DNA of 64,000 bases, taken from contig NZ_JAUXZE010000035.1 in the NCBI RefSeq assembly GCF_030694085.1, positions 1-64,000 on the forward strand, read 5' to 3'. A program made the translations under genes and the position numbers. The stretch comes from Tabrizicola sp. (GTDB lineage: Bacteria > Pseudomonadota > Alphaproteobacteria > Rhodobacterales > Rhodobacteraceae). Below, piece by piece: positions 46,614 to 54,485 of the stretch. The first letter of the stretch is position 1, and each line of letters begins with the position of its first letter. The notes below the pieces were generated by a model. That model ran no database searches. It saw only the letters and a list, made by a program, of their open reading frames with translations, and was not told where the DNA came from.

Positions 46614-47060
46614 TCAGACCACCGAGGCGGCGGCAGTCTCGCCCGCGGCGGGCAGGACCTTGATCTGCAGGCGCAGGCGGGACAGACGGTCTGCCCGGAC
46701 AGCCGGGGTCGGCAGCGCCACCGCTTCCCGCTCCAGGTCGACGCTGCGGATCGGGCGCGACGAAATCAGGGCCACGCCATCCTCCGCGACTTCTCCCGTC
46801 GCAGGATCGATCCCGACGTCAATCAACAGATGCGGCGAAAGCTCGGACAGGCGCTTGACGGCGGCCTGCAGCTCGACCTGCGGGTCCATCGCCGCAGGGG
46901 CCCACCGCCACCGCAGCATCCGGCCAGCCAGCCGGGTCAGCGAGAAGGCCTCCATCTCGGCGCGGCGACCGCGCTCGACCGAGCTTTCCTCTTCGTGGAA
47001 TTCTGCCGGCTCCAGCCGGTGCGTGAAGATCTGTGCGATGGCGCTATGGGTCATGGTCAT
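46614..47060 (-). CDS. Small protein with DUF1127-like C-terminal region
   Basis: Protein of 148 residues without a signal peptide. A central arginine-rich helix (LAGRMLRWRWAPAAM) and the segment VKRLSELSPHLLIDVGIDPATGEV resemble DUF1127/YjiS-like proteins, where LSDHLLxDIGI is typical. The N- and C-terminal parts are not recognised. The open frame extends to 47693 only because it is antisense to the Crp gene; GGAGGAG lies about 9 nt upstream of the ATG at 47060. It is convergent with the RND operon and divergent from the Crp/Fnr regulator, which may control it. Confidence 0.65.
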   Translation of the reverse strand: MTMTHSAIAQIFTHRLEPAEFHEEESSVERGRRAEMEAFSLTRLAGRMLRWRWAPAAMDPQVELQAAVKRLSELSPHLLIDVGIDPATGEVAEDGVALISSRPIRSVDLEREAVALPTPAVRADRLSRLRLQIKVLPAAGETAAASVV

Positions 47061-47212
47061 GGTCGTTTTCTCCTCCCTGGGCGCCGCATGGCCGCGCCGT
47101 ATGTGCAGAGACTGCCACCGAACCCGCCCGCAGTCTGTTCCCTGGGGAACACTTGGCTGTTGTCGGAAGACCGCGTCGGCCCTACCATTCCGCCCGGGAT
47201 GGGGAGACGGCG

Positions 47213-47959
47213 ATGGGCACGGGAGGCAATTCGCTTTCGGCTGAAGCACGACCTGGCGGCCCGCTGCCGGGGCTGCCCTCGCGCCTGCAGTCCTTTCCGA
47301 TCTTCTCGGCCCTGTCCGCGGAAAGCCTTGCCGAACTTGCCCAGGGCATGCGCGAGCAGCATTGGGGACCGGGGCAGCTGATCTTCTCGCGCGGTGACGC
47401 CGGTGACCATATGCTCGCCATCCTGGCGGGCCGCGTCCGTCTGGTCCTGTCCAGCGCCAGGGGACGCGAAATCGTGCTGCGCACGTTGGGCCCCTCCGAC
47501 ATCCTGGGCGAGATGGCGCTGATCGACGGCGAGCCGCGCTCGGCCGACGCGACAGCAGCCGAGGCGACCACCTGCCTCGTCCTGCCCCGCGCCCGGTTCG
47601 AGGCGGTGGCAGAGCGGCGTCCCGACATAGGCATGGCAATGGCGCGGCATCTCTCCAGCCATCTGCGCCGGACCAATTTCCAGATGGAATCAATCGCGCT
47701 TTACGACCTGCAGACCCGGTTGGTCCGTTTCCTGTTGCACAGCCTTGCCCACACGCCCGACACCGGCCAGGGCAACCAGCGGCGGCTGACCCTTGGCGTC
47801 AACCAGACCGATGTTTCCGCGATCCTTGGCGCCTCGCGGCCGAAGATCAGCCAGGCTTTCCAGGCGCTTATCGCCGTCGGGGCAATCCGTCGCGACGGCG
47901 ATGCGTATCTTTGCGACGTGGCTGCGCTGACCGACCTTTGCGAAGGTCCCGCCGACTAG
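47213..47959 (+). CDS. Crp/Fnr-family transcriptional regulator
   Basis: Regulator of 248 residues. The cyclic-nucleotide-binding-like domain occupies about 25-145 (FSALSAESLAELAQGM, GDAGDHMLAILAGRVRLVL, GPSDILGEMALIDGEPRSADATA). The C-terminal winged helix (about 175-240) has a Crp-type recognition region VNQTDVSAILGASRPKISQAF. There are no N-terminal cysteines for an iron-sulfur cluster, so it is not an Fnr-type oxygen sensor. The GEMALIDGEPRSADA segment is close to the Crp cAMP-binding pattern (GE-L and RSA), so a nucleotide ligand is possible. The ATG at 47213 follows GGGGAG. Confidence 0.88.
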   Translation: MGTGGNSLSAEARPGGPLPGLPSRLQSFPIFSALSAESLAELAQGMREQHWGPGQLIFSRGDAGDHMLAILAGRVRLVLSSARGREIVLRTLGPSDILGEMALIDGEPRSADATAAEATTCLVLPRARFEAVAERRPDIGMAMARHLSSHLRRTNFQMESIALYDLQTRLVRFLLHSLAHTPDTGQGNQRRLTLGVNQTDVSAILGASRPKISQAFQALIAVGAIRRDGDAYLCDVAALTDLCEGPAD

Positions 47960-47981
47960 CCGGAAGAATACGCCATCGGGG

Positions 47982-48152
47982 TCACGGCGTCAGGACCACC
48001 TTGGTCCATTCGTTCTGGTTGTCGCTCGCTTCGGGCACCACGATCGGGCCCACATCCGAAAACGGCACCCGCGCAGATTGCGCAAGACCGCAGGCTGCCA
48101 GCGCCTCCTTGCCGACCGGCAGGAGGCGCTGTCGCAACGGATCCGCGCGTCA
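47982..48152 (-). pseudogene. Possible gene remnant after the sulfide operon
   Basis: A minus-strand frame with no clear ATG reads PVGKEALAACGLAQSARVPF and continues SDVGPIVVPEASDNQNEW to a TGA at 47982-47984. The composition is protein-like and not a shadow of a neighbour, but there are only about 50 codons. It could be the C-terminal relic of a larger gene or a short TTG-start gene. The family is not recognised. Confidence 0.25.
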
Positions 48153-48154
48153 GC

Positions 48155-48469
48155 CTAGACCGGCTTGCAGAAGGCATCCTTCAGGGCCGAAACGACCATC
48201 GCCACCTCGGCCCGCGCCAGACTGTAGATCACGCTTTTCCCTTCGCGGCGGGTCTGCACGATCCCCTCGGCGCGCAGCCGCATCAGCTGCTGCGACACCG
48301 TCACGGGGCTTGACCCCAGCGATTCGGCAAGCTGAGTGACGTTCAACTCGCCCTCGACCAGGCAGCACAGAATCTGCAGCCGCCCTTCGTGAGACAGCGA
48401 CTTCAACAGCGCCACCGCCTTCGACGCCTGCTCGGCCGTGCCACCGAAGCCTTCCAGCATCTCAGCCAT
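48155..48469 (-). CDS. BigR/SqrR-type ArsR-family thiol-switch repressor
   Basis: ArsR-fold winged-helix repressor of 104 residues. The DNA-binding helix is VTQLAESLGSSPVTVSQQLMRLRAEG, and the wing is RREGKSVIYSLA. Cysteines at 35/36 (LQILCCLVEGE) and 101 (DAFCKPV) match the pair that forms a di- to tetrasulfide bridge in BigR and SqrR, with the same 66-residue spacing as C41-C107 of Rhodobacter SqrR. It should derepress sulfide-oxidation genes in response to persulfides. The ATG at 48469 has AGGAG 6 nt upstream. It is the last gene of the RND-SQR-DUF2892 operon, allowing autoregulation. Confidence 0.85.
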   Translation of the reverse strand: MAEMLEGFGGTAEQASKAVALLKSLSHEGRLQILCCLVEGELNVTQLAESLGSSPVTVSQQLMRLRAEGIVQTRREGKSVIYSLARAEVAMVVSALKDAFCKPV

Positions 48470-48506
48470 CACCCGCTCCTATTCGTCCGCTCTTGATCGC
48501 CCGTCC

Positions 48507-48710
48507 TTACTCGAACGCGCACCCCTTCTTGACTCCCATCGCCCGGAACACCCGCGCCGCCGGACAGAAGCCGGTGAACGACGATTGCAGCAGGTTCAGC
48601 CCGATAAAGACGGTGAACCAGACGAACAGAGGCGAGACATAGGCCGTCAGCACGACGCTGAGAAGGACCATGACCCCGGCAAAACGCAGAACTGCAGCAT
48701 CAAGTGACAT
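48507..48710 (-). CDS. DUF2892 small membrane protein
   Basis: Protein of 67 residues made of a DUF2892 (YgaP transmembrane-like) domain: a short amphipathic start (LDAAVLRFAGVMVLLSVVLTAYV) and a second helix (FVWFTVFIGLNLLQSSFTGFCPAARVFRAMGVK). The conserved FCPA cysteine and the C-terminal GC are typical of family members found beside rhodanese or SQR genes. It may hold or relay sulfane sulfur at the membrane. It lies 4 nt downstream of the SQR gene. Confidence 0.85.
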   Translation of the reverse strand: MSLDAAVLRFAGVMVLLSVVLTAYVSPLFVWFTVFIGLNLLQSSFTGFCPAARVFRAMGVKKGCAFE

Positions 48711-48714
48711 TTCG

Positions 48715-49998
48715 TTACCCTTTCGTGGTTTCTTTAAGCTTGTCGATCCCCAGCACCTTCAGCGCCAGGCTTTCGTAGAACGGCTCGGATGTCCCCTTCC
48801 GCAGCTTGCGGATGAAGTATTTCTCGAACCCCGCCTTGGCCAGATGAACCCACTTGCCCGAGGATGACCAGTTGACGTTGCGCGGCGGGATCTGCGGTTG
48901 CGCCACAAAGGCGATGCCCCCGTCGCCGAAGTCCGCCAGGCAGACCGCGTTCCAGGTGCCGACACTGTCCGGCTCCTTGCCGCGCACGATGTTGCCGATG
49001 TTGTGCGCCGTCGCGGTGACCATCGATTCAATCATGAACCCGGTCTTCGGCACGCCGCAGGGCACGGGGGTCGGCCCCATCGGCGGGATCGCCACGCAGA
49101 CACCCACGGCAAAGACGTTCTTGTACTTCGGGTTCCGCTGGTGCTTGTCGACGATGGTAAAGCCGCGCGGGTTGCTCAGTCCCTCGATGCCCGAGACCGG
49201 CTTGATCCCCCGGAACGCGGGCAGCATCATCGAAAACGCGAACGGCAGGTCCTTCTCGGCCTTGACCGATCCGTCCTCGCCGACTTCCTCCACGAACATG
49301 TGGCCCTCTTCCACCCGCTTGATCCGGGTGTTGGTCATCCACTTGATGTGCTTCTCGCGCATCTGGCTTTCCAGCAAGCCCTTGGTGTCCCCCACCCCGT
49401 CCAGCCCCAGATGGCCGACATAAGGTTCGGGCGTGACAAAGGTCATCGGCACCCGGTCCCGCACCTTGGCCCGGCGCAAAGCCGTCTCCAGGATGAACAG
49501 GAACTCATAGGCCGGACCGAAACAACTCGCCCCCTGCGCCGCCCCAATCACCACCGGGCCGGGGTTCGCCACAAGCTTTTCGAAGACAGCCTTGGCCGCC
49601 TCGGCGTGGTCGATATGGCAGATCGACTGGGTGAAGCCCTGCGGCCCCAGACCCGGCACCTCGTCGAAGGCCAGTTCCGGCCCAGTGGCAATCACAAGGT
49701 AGTCGTATGAAACCGACTTCCCGTCGACCAAGGCAATCCGGTTCTCCTCGGGCACCAGCTTTTCCGCCGCCACCGGGATGAACTCGATCCCCTTCTTCTG
49801 CATGGTCGGGGCGAGGTCGACCGTGATGTCTTCGCGATCCCGCCAGCCCACCGCAATCCAGGGGTTCGAGGGCACGAAGTGATACTTCGGGTCCTTGGTG
49901 ACCACCGTCACCTTGTCCTCGGGACGAAGCTGGTCCTTCAACTCGTAAGCCATGATGGCGCCGCCAAGACCGGCCCCCAATACAACGACATGTGCCAT
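48715..49998 (-). CDS. sqr: Sulfide:quinone oxidoreductase
   Basis: Membrane-associated FAD enzyme of 427 residues oxidising sulfide to sulfane sulfur with electrons passed to the quinone pool. The FAD-binding GAGLGGAIMAYEL opens the protein. Redox-cysteine candidates are C127, C159 (AQGASCFGPAYEF), C301 (VFAVGVCVAIPP) and C314 (PVPCGVPKTGFMIE). The C-terminus has amphipathic helices (FEKYFIRKLRKG) suited to membrane contact. It is co-transcribed with an RND pump upstream and with DUF2892 and a BigR/SqrR repressor downstream, so sulfide induction is expected. Confidence 0.9.
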   Translation of the reverse strand: MAHVVVLGAGLGGAIMAYELKDQLRPEDKVTVVTKDPKYHFVPSNPWIAVGWRDREDITVDLAPTMQKKGIEFIPVAAEKLVPEENRIALVDGKSVSYDYLVIATGPELAFDEVPGLGPQGFTQSICHIDHAEAAKAVFEKLVANPGPVVIGAAQGASCFGPAYEFLFILETALRRAKVRDRVPMTFVTPEPYVGHLGLDGVGDTKGLLESQMREKHIKWMTNTRIKRVEEGHMFVEEVGEDGSVKAEKDLPFAFSMMLPAFRGIKPVSGIEGLSNPRGFTIVDKHQRNPKYKNVFAVGVCVAIPPMGPTPVPCGVPKTGFMIESMVTATAHNIGNIVRGKEPDSVGTWNAVCLADFGDGGIAFVAQPQIPPRNVNWSSSGKWVHLAKAGFEKYFIRKLRKGTSEPFYESLALKVLGIDKLKETTKG

Positions 49999-50016
49999 TT
50001 CAGTCTCCTCTTCTGA

Positions 50017-53000
50017 TCAGGCGATGGCTTCCGACCCGGTTCGGAACACGCGATAGATCGCCGGGATGACAAGGACGGTCAGCAGGGTCGAACTCAGCAG
50101 ACCGAACAGCAGCGAGATTGCGAGACCCTGGAAGATCGGGTCCGCCAGGATCACCACCGCGCCGATCATGGCGGCGATGGCGGTCAGAAGGATCGGCTTG
50201 AACCGGATCGCCCCGGCCTCGATCAACAGGTCCACGGTCACCGTGTCCCCCTTCCCGTGGCGGATGAAGTCCACCAGGAGGATCGAGTTGCGCACGATGA
50301 TCCCGGCCAGCGCAATGAAGCCGATCATTGACGTGGCCGAAAACGGGGCTGCGAACAGCCAGTGACCCAGCATGATTCCCAGGAACGTCAGCGGGATCGG
50401 CGTCAGGATCACCAGCGGCAGCTTGAACGACCCGAACTGCGCCACGACCAGGATGTAGATGCCCAGAAGCGCAATCCCGAACGCCGCCCCCATGTCGCGG
50501 AAGGTGACAAAGGTCACTTCCCATTCGCCGTCCCACAGCAGGGTCACCTTGTCCTCGTCCTCGGGCTGGCCGTGCAGCGAAATCTCGGGCTTGGTGCCTT
50601 CCGGCCAGTCCATCGCCTCGATCTGGTCGGCGACCGCCAGCATCCCGTAAAGCGGCGCCTCGAAAGCCCCGGCAAGTTCCGCCGTCACCATCTCGGCATC
50701 GCGGCCGTTGTGGCGGAAGATCGGGAAGCTGGCGGCCTCCTCCTTCACCCGGATTACGTCGCCCAGTTCCACCACGCCCCGCGCGCCCGGCAGGGCATTG
50801 GCGGGGATGGGAGTCGTCAGGAAGCGTTCGTCCAGCACCCGGTCCGCCTTGTCGCGGCCCACGACCAGCGGGATCGGCAGGCGGCCCTCGCCCCGGTGGG
50901 AATAGCCGACCGTCTGTCCGCTGTTCAGCAGCGCCAGCGTGTCGAACACGTCCTGCTCCTGCACTGCGTAGAAATCCAGATCGTCCGAGGAAATCGTCGC
51001 CCGCAGCCGCCGCGCCTGGGTCCCGAAACTGTCGTCCACGTCCACGATGAACGGCACCGCCTCGAAGGCCTCGCGGATCTTCGTCGCCGCCGCCCGCCGC
51101 GTTTCGGCATCGGGGCCATAGACCTCGGCCAAGAGGGTCGAGATCACCGGCGGACCCGGCGGGGGTTCCACCACCTTCAGGCTCGTCCCTTCGGGCACGG
51201 CCAGCGCGGCAAGCCGCGTCCGCAGGTCCAAGGCGATGTCATGGCTCGCCCGGTCGCGGTCGGTCTTCGGCGCCAGGTTGATCGCCACCTCGCCCAGTTG
51301 CGGTTCCGACCGCAGGTAATAGTGCCGCACCAACCCGTTGAAGTTGAACGGCGCAGGCGTCCCGGCGTAGGTCTGGACCGAAGTCACCTCTTCCAGCCCC
51401 ATCACCACATCGGCGACATCGCGCGCCACCCGGTCGGTGGCTTCGATCGACGATCCTTCCGGCAGGTCGATCACCACCGAAAGCTCGGACTTGTTGTCAA
51501 AGGGCAGCAGCTTGACCGTCACGTCGCGGGTATAAAGCGCCGCCAGCGACCCGAAGGACAGCACCGCCGTGACCAGCAGGAACGTCAGGCTGCGCCCCTT
51601 CGTTGCCAGCAAGGGCCGTGCCACCGCCATGTAAGAGCGTTCCAGCCAGCCGCCGTGGTGGCCGCCGTGGATATCGTCCTGGGCGTGTTCCTTCATGTCC
51701 GCCCGACCGGCGACCTTGACCATCAGCCAGGGGGTGATGATCACCGCCACGAAGAAGGAAAAGATCATCGCGGCGCTCGCATTGGCCGGGATCGGGGACA
51801 TGTACGGCCCCATCAGCCCGCTCACGAACAGCATCGGCAAAAGGGCCACCACCACCGTCAGCGTCGCCACGATGGTCGGGTTGCCGACCTCTGCCACCGC
51901 CTCGATGGCGGCCTGGATGCGCGGCTTGCGGCGGTCCATGCCCCAGTGGCGGTCGATGTTCTCGATCACCACGATGGCATCGTCGACCAGGATGCCGATG
52001 GAGAAGATGAGCGCGAACAGCGACACCCGGTTCAGCGTGAAGCCCATGATCCAGGCCGCGAACAGCGTCAGCAGGATCGTCACCGGGATCACGATGGCGA
52101 CCACCAGCGATTCACGCCAGCCGATCGCAAAGAAGACCAGCGCGATGATCGACACCGTGGCAAGGCCCAGGTGGAACAGAAGCTCGTTCGCCTTCTCGTT
52201 CGCCGTCTCGCCATAGTCGCGGGTGATGGTGATCTCCACACCCTCGGGGATCAGCTTCGCTTCCAGCGCATGAACCCGGTGCAGGACGTCCTCGGCCACG
52301 ACGACCGCGTTGGCCCCCGCCCGCTTGGCAATCGCCAGCGTCACCGCGGGACCGCCCGTCAGCCCGTTCTCACCCTTCGCCAGATGCGAGACGATGGCGT
52401 CCTTCGTGTTCTCGACATACCGGACCGTCGCCACGTCCGAGACATAGACCGGCCGCCCGTCCCGCGTGGTCAAGAGAAGGTTCGCCACCTCGGCCGGCGC
52501 CGTCAGCGTCTCGCCCGCCACCAGATCGACCATCTGGCCCTGGTCGCGCAGCTTGCCGGTGTTCAGCGTCCGGTTCGCCTGGGAAACCTTCCCGGCCAAC
52601 TGCTGCAAGGTCACGCCATACAGGGCCAGCCGGTCGGGGTCCGGCTCGATGCGGATCGCGTCCTGCGCGTCGCCGACCAGATAGGTCAGCCCCACATCCT
52701 CGGTCTTGGCCACCTCGGTCTGCAACGTCCGCGCGATCCGCGTCAGGTCGTTGGCGCTCATGTCCTCGGCCGACAGGGTCAGCGTCAGGATCGCCACGTC
52801 GTCGATGCCGCGACCGACAATCAGCGGCTCGGGGATGCCCACCGGGATCGCCCCGATGTTCGCGCGCACCTTGTCATGCACCCGCAGGATCGCGTCCTCG
52901 GACCGCGTGCCAACCTCGAACCGCGCCGTCACCATCGCCGCATCGTCGCGGGTCGAGGAATAGACATGCTCGACGTCGTTGATGCCCTTGACGATGACCT

Positions 53001-53235
53001 CCAGCGGTTCCGTCACCAGCTTGACCGCATCCTCGGCCTTCAGCCCCTGCGCCATCACGTGAATGTCGACCAACGGGACCGAGATCTGCGGCTCTTCCTC
53101 GCGGGGCAGCGAGACCAGCGCCACCAGACCCGCCGCCAGCGCGGCCAGAATGAACAGGGGCGTCAGCGCCGAGTTGATGAAGGCCTTGGTAAGCCCCCCG
53201 GCGATGCCCAGCGGATGCTTGCCGCGCTCACTCAT
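50017..53235 (-). CDS. RND-family transporter co-encoded with sulfide:quinone oxidoreductase
   Basis: RND inner-membrane transporter of 1072 residues of the AcrB/MdtC-like class. The proton-relay pair is in SIGILVDDAIVVIENIDRHWG, and the C-terminal half has ALAGIIVRNSILLVDFIRHG. A histidine-rich cytoplasmic loop (KEHAQDDIHGGHHGGW) follows the first membrane bundle and could bind metal. It overlaps the adaptor gene by 8 nt and ends 18 nt before sqr. The cargo is unknown; given the operon, polysulfide, persulfidated thiols or a toxic by-product of sulfide oxidation are candidates. Heavy-metal (CusA) methionine relays were not recognised. Confidence 0.9.
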   Translation of the reverse strand: MSERGKHPLGIAGGLTKAFINSALTPLFILAALAAGLVALVSLPREEEPQISVPLVDIHVMAQGLKAEDAVKLVTEPLEVIVKGINDVEHVYSSTRDDAAMVTARFEVGTRSEDAILRVHDKVRANIGAIPVGIPEPLIVGRGIDDVAILTLTLSAEDMSANDLTRIARTLQTEVAKTEDVGLTYLVGDAQDAIRIEPDPDRLALYGVTLQQLAGKVSQANRTLNTGKLRDQGQMVDLVAGETLTAPAEVANLLLTTRDGRPVYVSDVATVRYVENTKDAIVSHLAKGENGLTGGPAVTLAIAKRAGANAVVVAEDVLHRVHALEAKLIPEGVEITITRDYGETANEKANELLFHLGLATVSIIALVFFAIGWRESLVVAIVIPVTILLTLFAAWIMGFTLNRVSLFALIFSIGILVDDAIVVIENIDRHWGMDRRKPRIQAAIEAVAEVGNPTIVATLTVVVALLPMLFVSGLMGPYMSPIPANASAAMIFSFFVAVIITPWLMVKVAGRADMKEHAQDDIHGGHHGGWLERSYMAVARPLLATKGRSLTFLLVTAVLSFGSLAALYTRDVTVKLLPFDNKSELSVVIDLPEGSSIEATDRVARDVADVVMGLEEVTSVQTYAGTPAPFNFNGLVRHYYLRSEPQLGEVAINLAPKTDRDRASHDIALDLRTRLAALAVPEGTSLKVVEPPPGPPVISTLLAEVYGPDAETRRAAATKIREAFEAVPFIVDVDDSFGTQARRLRATISSDDLDFYAVQEQDVFDTLALLNSGQTVGYSHRGEGRLPIPLVVGRDKADRVLDERFLTTPIPANALPGARGVVELGDVIRVKEEAASFPIFRHNGRDAEMVTAELAGAFEAPLYGMLAVADQIEAMDWPEGTKPEISLHGQPEDEDKVTLLWDGEWEVTFVTFRDMGAAFGIALLGIYILVVAQFGSFKLPLVILTPIPLTFLGIMLGHWLFAAPFSATSMIGFIALAGIIVRNSILLVDFIRHGKGDTVTVDLLIEAGAIRFKPILLTAIAAMIGAVVILADPIFQGLAISLLFGLLSSTLLTVLVIPAIYRVFRTGSEAIA

Positions 53236-54232
53236 GGCCCACCTCGCCCGTCACTTCGGCGGCAGGAACCACCACATCGCCCGCCGCAAGGCCGCTGATC
53301 ACCTCGACCATCTCGACCCCGTCCACCAGATGCGCCTGCCCCGGCACGATGGACCGCAGCACCGCACCTTCGGCGCCCGCGACGCCCACGAAATCCAGCC
53401 CGGCCCGCGTCACCACGTCGGCCTTCGGAACCAGCAGCGCAGGCCGTTCGCCCACCGGCAGACGCACCAGCATCCGCGCGCCGACATAGGTGTCGGGCAG
53501 TCCCTCGATCTCGACATCCGCAACCACCCGGCCGCCTTCGATCAGCGGGTAGACCCGGGCCAGCGTTCCTTCGCGGTCCTCGCCGGTTTCGGAAATCAGG
53601 ATCTTGTCGCCCGCCTCAAGCGCGCTGGCATGGCGTTCGGGCACCGCGATGCGCAGGAAGGTCCCGCCGCCGCCGACCACCGCCACCACTTCGCCCGGCA
53701 TCAGCACCGCGCCCAGGGTCTGCGGCACATCCAGCACCCGACCCGCGCCGGGGGCCAGAACGACGCCCTCCTTCGCCTGCTGCGCGATCACATCCGCCTG
53801 TGCCGTCAGCGAGGCGATCTGCCCCTTCAGCACATCCACCTGCGTCCGCAGAGCATCGACGCGCTGCATCGTGGTGACCCCGTTCTTCAAGAGATCCTCG
53901 CCACGCTGCAGATCGGCCTCGGCATTGGCCAGCTGCGCGCCCAAAGCCTCACGCTGTGCCGCAAGCGCCGCCAACTGGAAGTCCAGCTTGTCATCGACGA
54001 TCCGCGCCAGTTCCTGCCCTGCCGCCACGATGTCGCCCTCGACAACCGAAAGCTCGACAAGCGTGCCCCCGATCCGCGCCCGCGCCGGGATCCGGTCCCG
54101 CGCCTCGACCGTGCCATAGACGGCCTTCCACTCGGTCACGGTGACCGGGGCAAGGGTCAGCGGCTCGGCCTGAAGCGGCGTGGAAAGGGCAAGCAGACTT
54201 GCGGCAAGCAGAAAGGATGATGGGCGGATCAT
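53228..54232 (-). CDS. RND periplasmic adaptor subunit of the sulfide-linked pump
   Basis: Adaptor of 334 residues. The signal peptide is MIRPSSFLLAASLLALSTPLQA. The mature protein has a first lipoyl-like segment (RIGGTLVELSVVEGDIVAAGQELARI), a coiled coil (LAALAAQREALGAQLANAEADLQRGEDLLKNG) and barrel domains ending AAEVTGEVGHE. It is the first gene of the operon. The ATG at 54232 has GGAGG 7 nt upstream, and the longer frame to 54256 enters the promoter. A putative operator with perfect symmetry lies at 54266-54281. Confidence 0.88.
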   Translation of the reverse strand: MIRPSSFLLAASLLALSTPLQAEPLTLAPVTVTEWKAVYGTVEARDRIPARARIGGTLVELSVVEGDIVAAGQELARIVDDKLDFQLAALAAQREALGAQLANAEADLQRGEDLLKNGVTTMQRVDALRTQVDVLKGQIASLTAQADVIAQQAKEGVVLAPGAGRVLDVPQTLGAVLMPGEVVAVVGGGGTFLRIAVPERHASALEAGDKILISETGEDREGTLARVYPLIEGGRVVADVEIEGLPDTYVGARMLVRLPVGERPALLVPKADVVTRAGLDFVGVAGAEGAVLRSIVPGQAHLVDGVEMVEVISGLAAGDVVVPAAEVTGEVGHE

Positions 54233-54265
54233 GCAATGGCCTCCTGGATTGGCCAATACATATAT

Positions 54266-54281
54266 AAAGCTTACTAGCTTT
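54266..54281. promoter_or_regulatory. Candidate operator of the sulfide/RND operon
   Basis: AAAGCT-TACT-AGCTTT is a perfect 6-bp inverted repeat 34 nt upstream of the adaptor start, next to TATATA that reads as a -10-like element on the minus strand. BigR/SqrR proteins bind AT-rich interrupted palindromes at such positions. Confidence 0.5.
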
Positions 54282-54415
54282 GCAATGGTTACGTTTCAGA
54301 TTTCCGGCGCGTCGTCTCCTGGTCGAAGGCGTCTGAACCGGCGGCCCGATCCTTGCCCCGTGCTGATGCAGAACGGCGCGCCGGACCCAACCGACGCGCC
54401 GCCCAAACCTTAACA

Positions 54416-54481
54416 ATTCCTGAACGCCCGCGACCAAGTTGTTGGATTTGCAAGGCTAGTCGCGATTGTCCACCGCGGACA
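54416..54481. repeat. 66-nt post-stop element, copy 3
   Basis: Aligns without gaps to 6200-6265 and 16988-17053. It contains TCCTGAACGCCCGCG, CCAAG, TTGG and the terminal palindrome TGTCCACCGCGGACA (54467-54481). The palindrome ends 4 nt beyond the aminotransferase stop codon. To the left, TTAACAATTCCTGAAC fits a CtrA-type TTAA-N7-TGAAC arrangement best among the three copies. Confidence 0.75.
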
Positions 54482-54485
54482 GATT

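Noticed and set aside
50362..53298. Plus-strand open frame of 978 codons
   Set aside because: It is antisense to the RND pump gene, with low-complexity Arg/Gln/His composition and no ribosome-binding site or family likeness.
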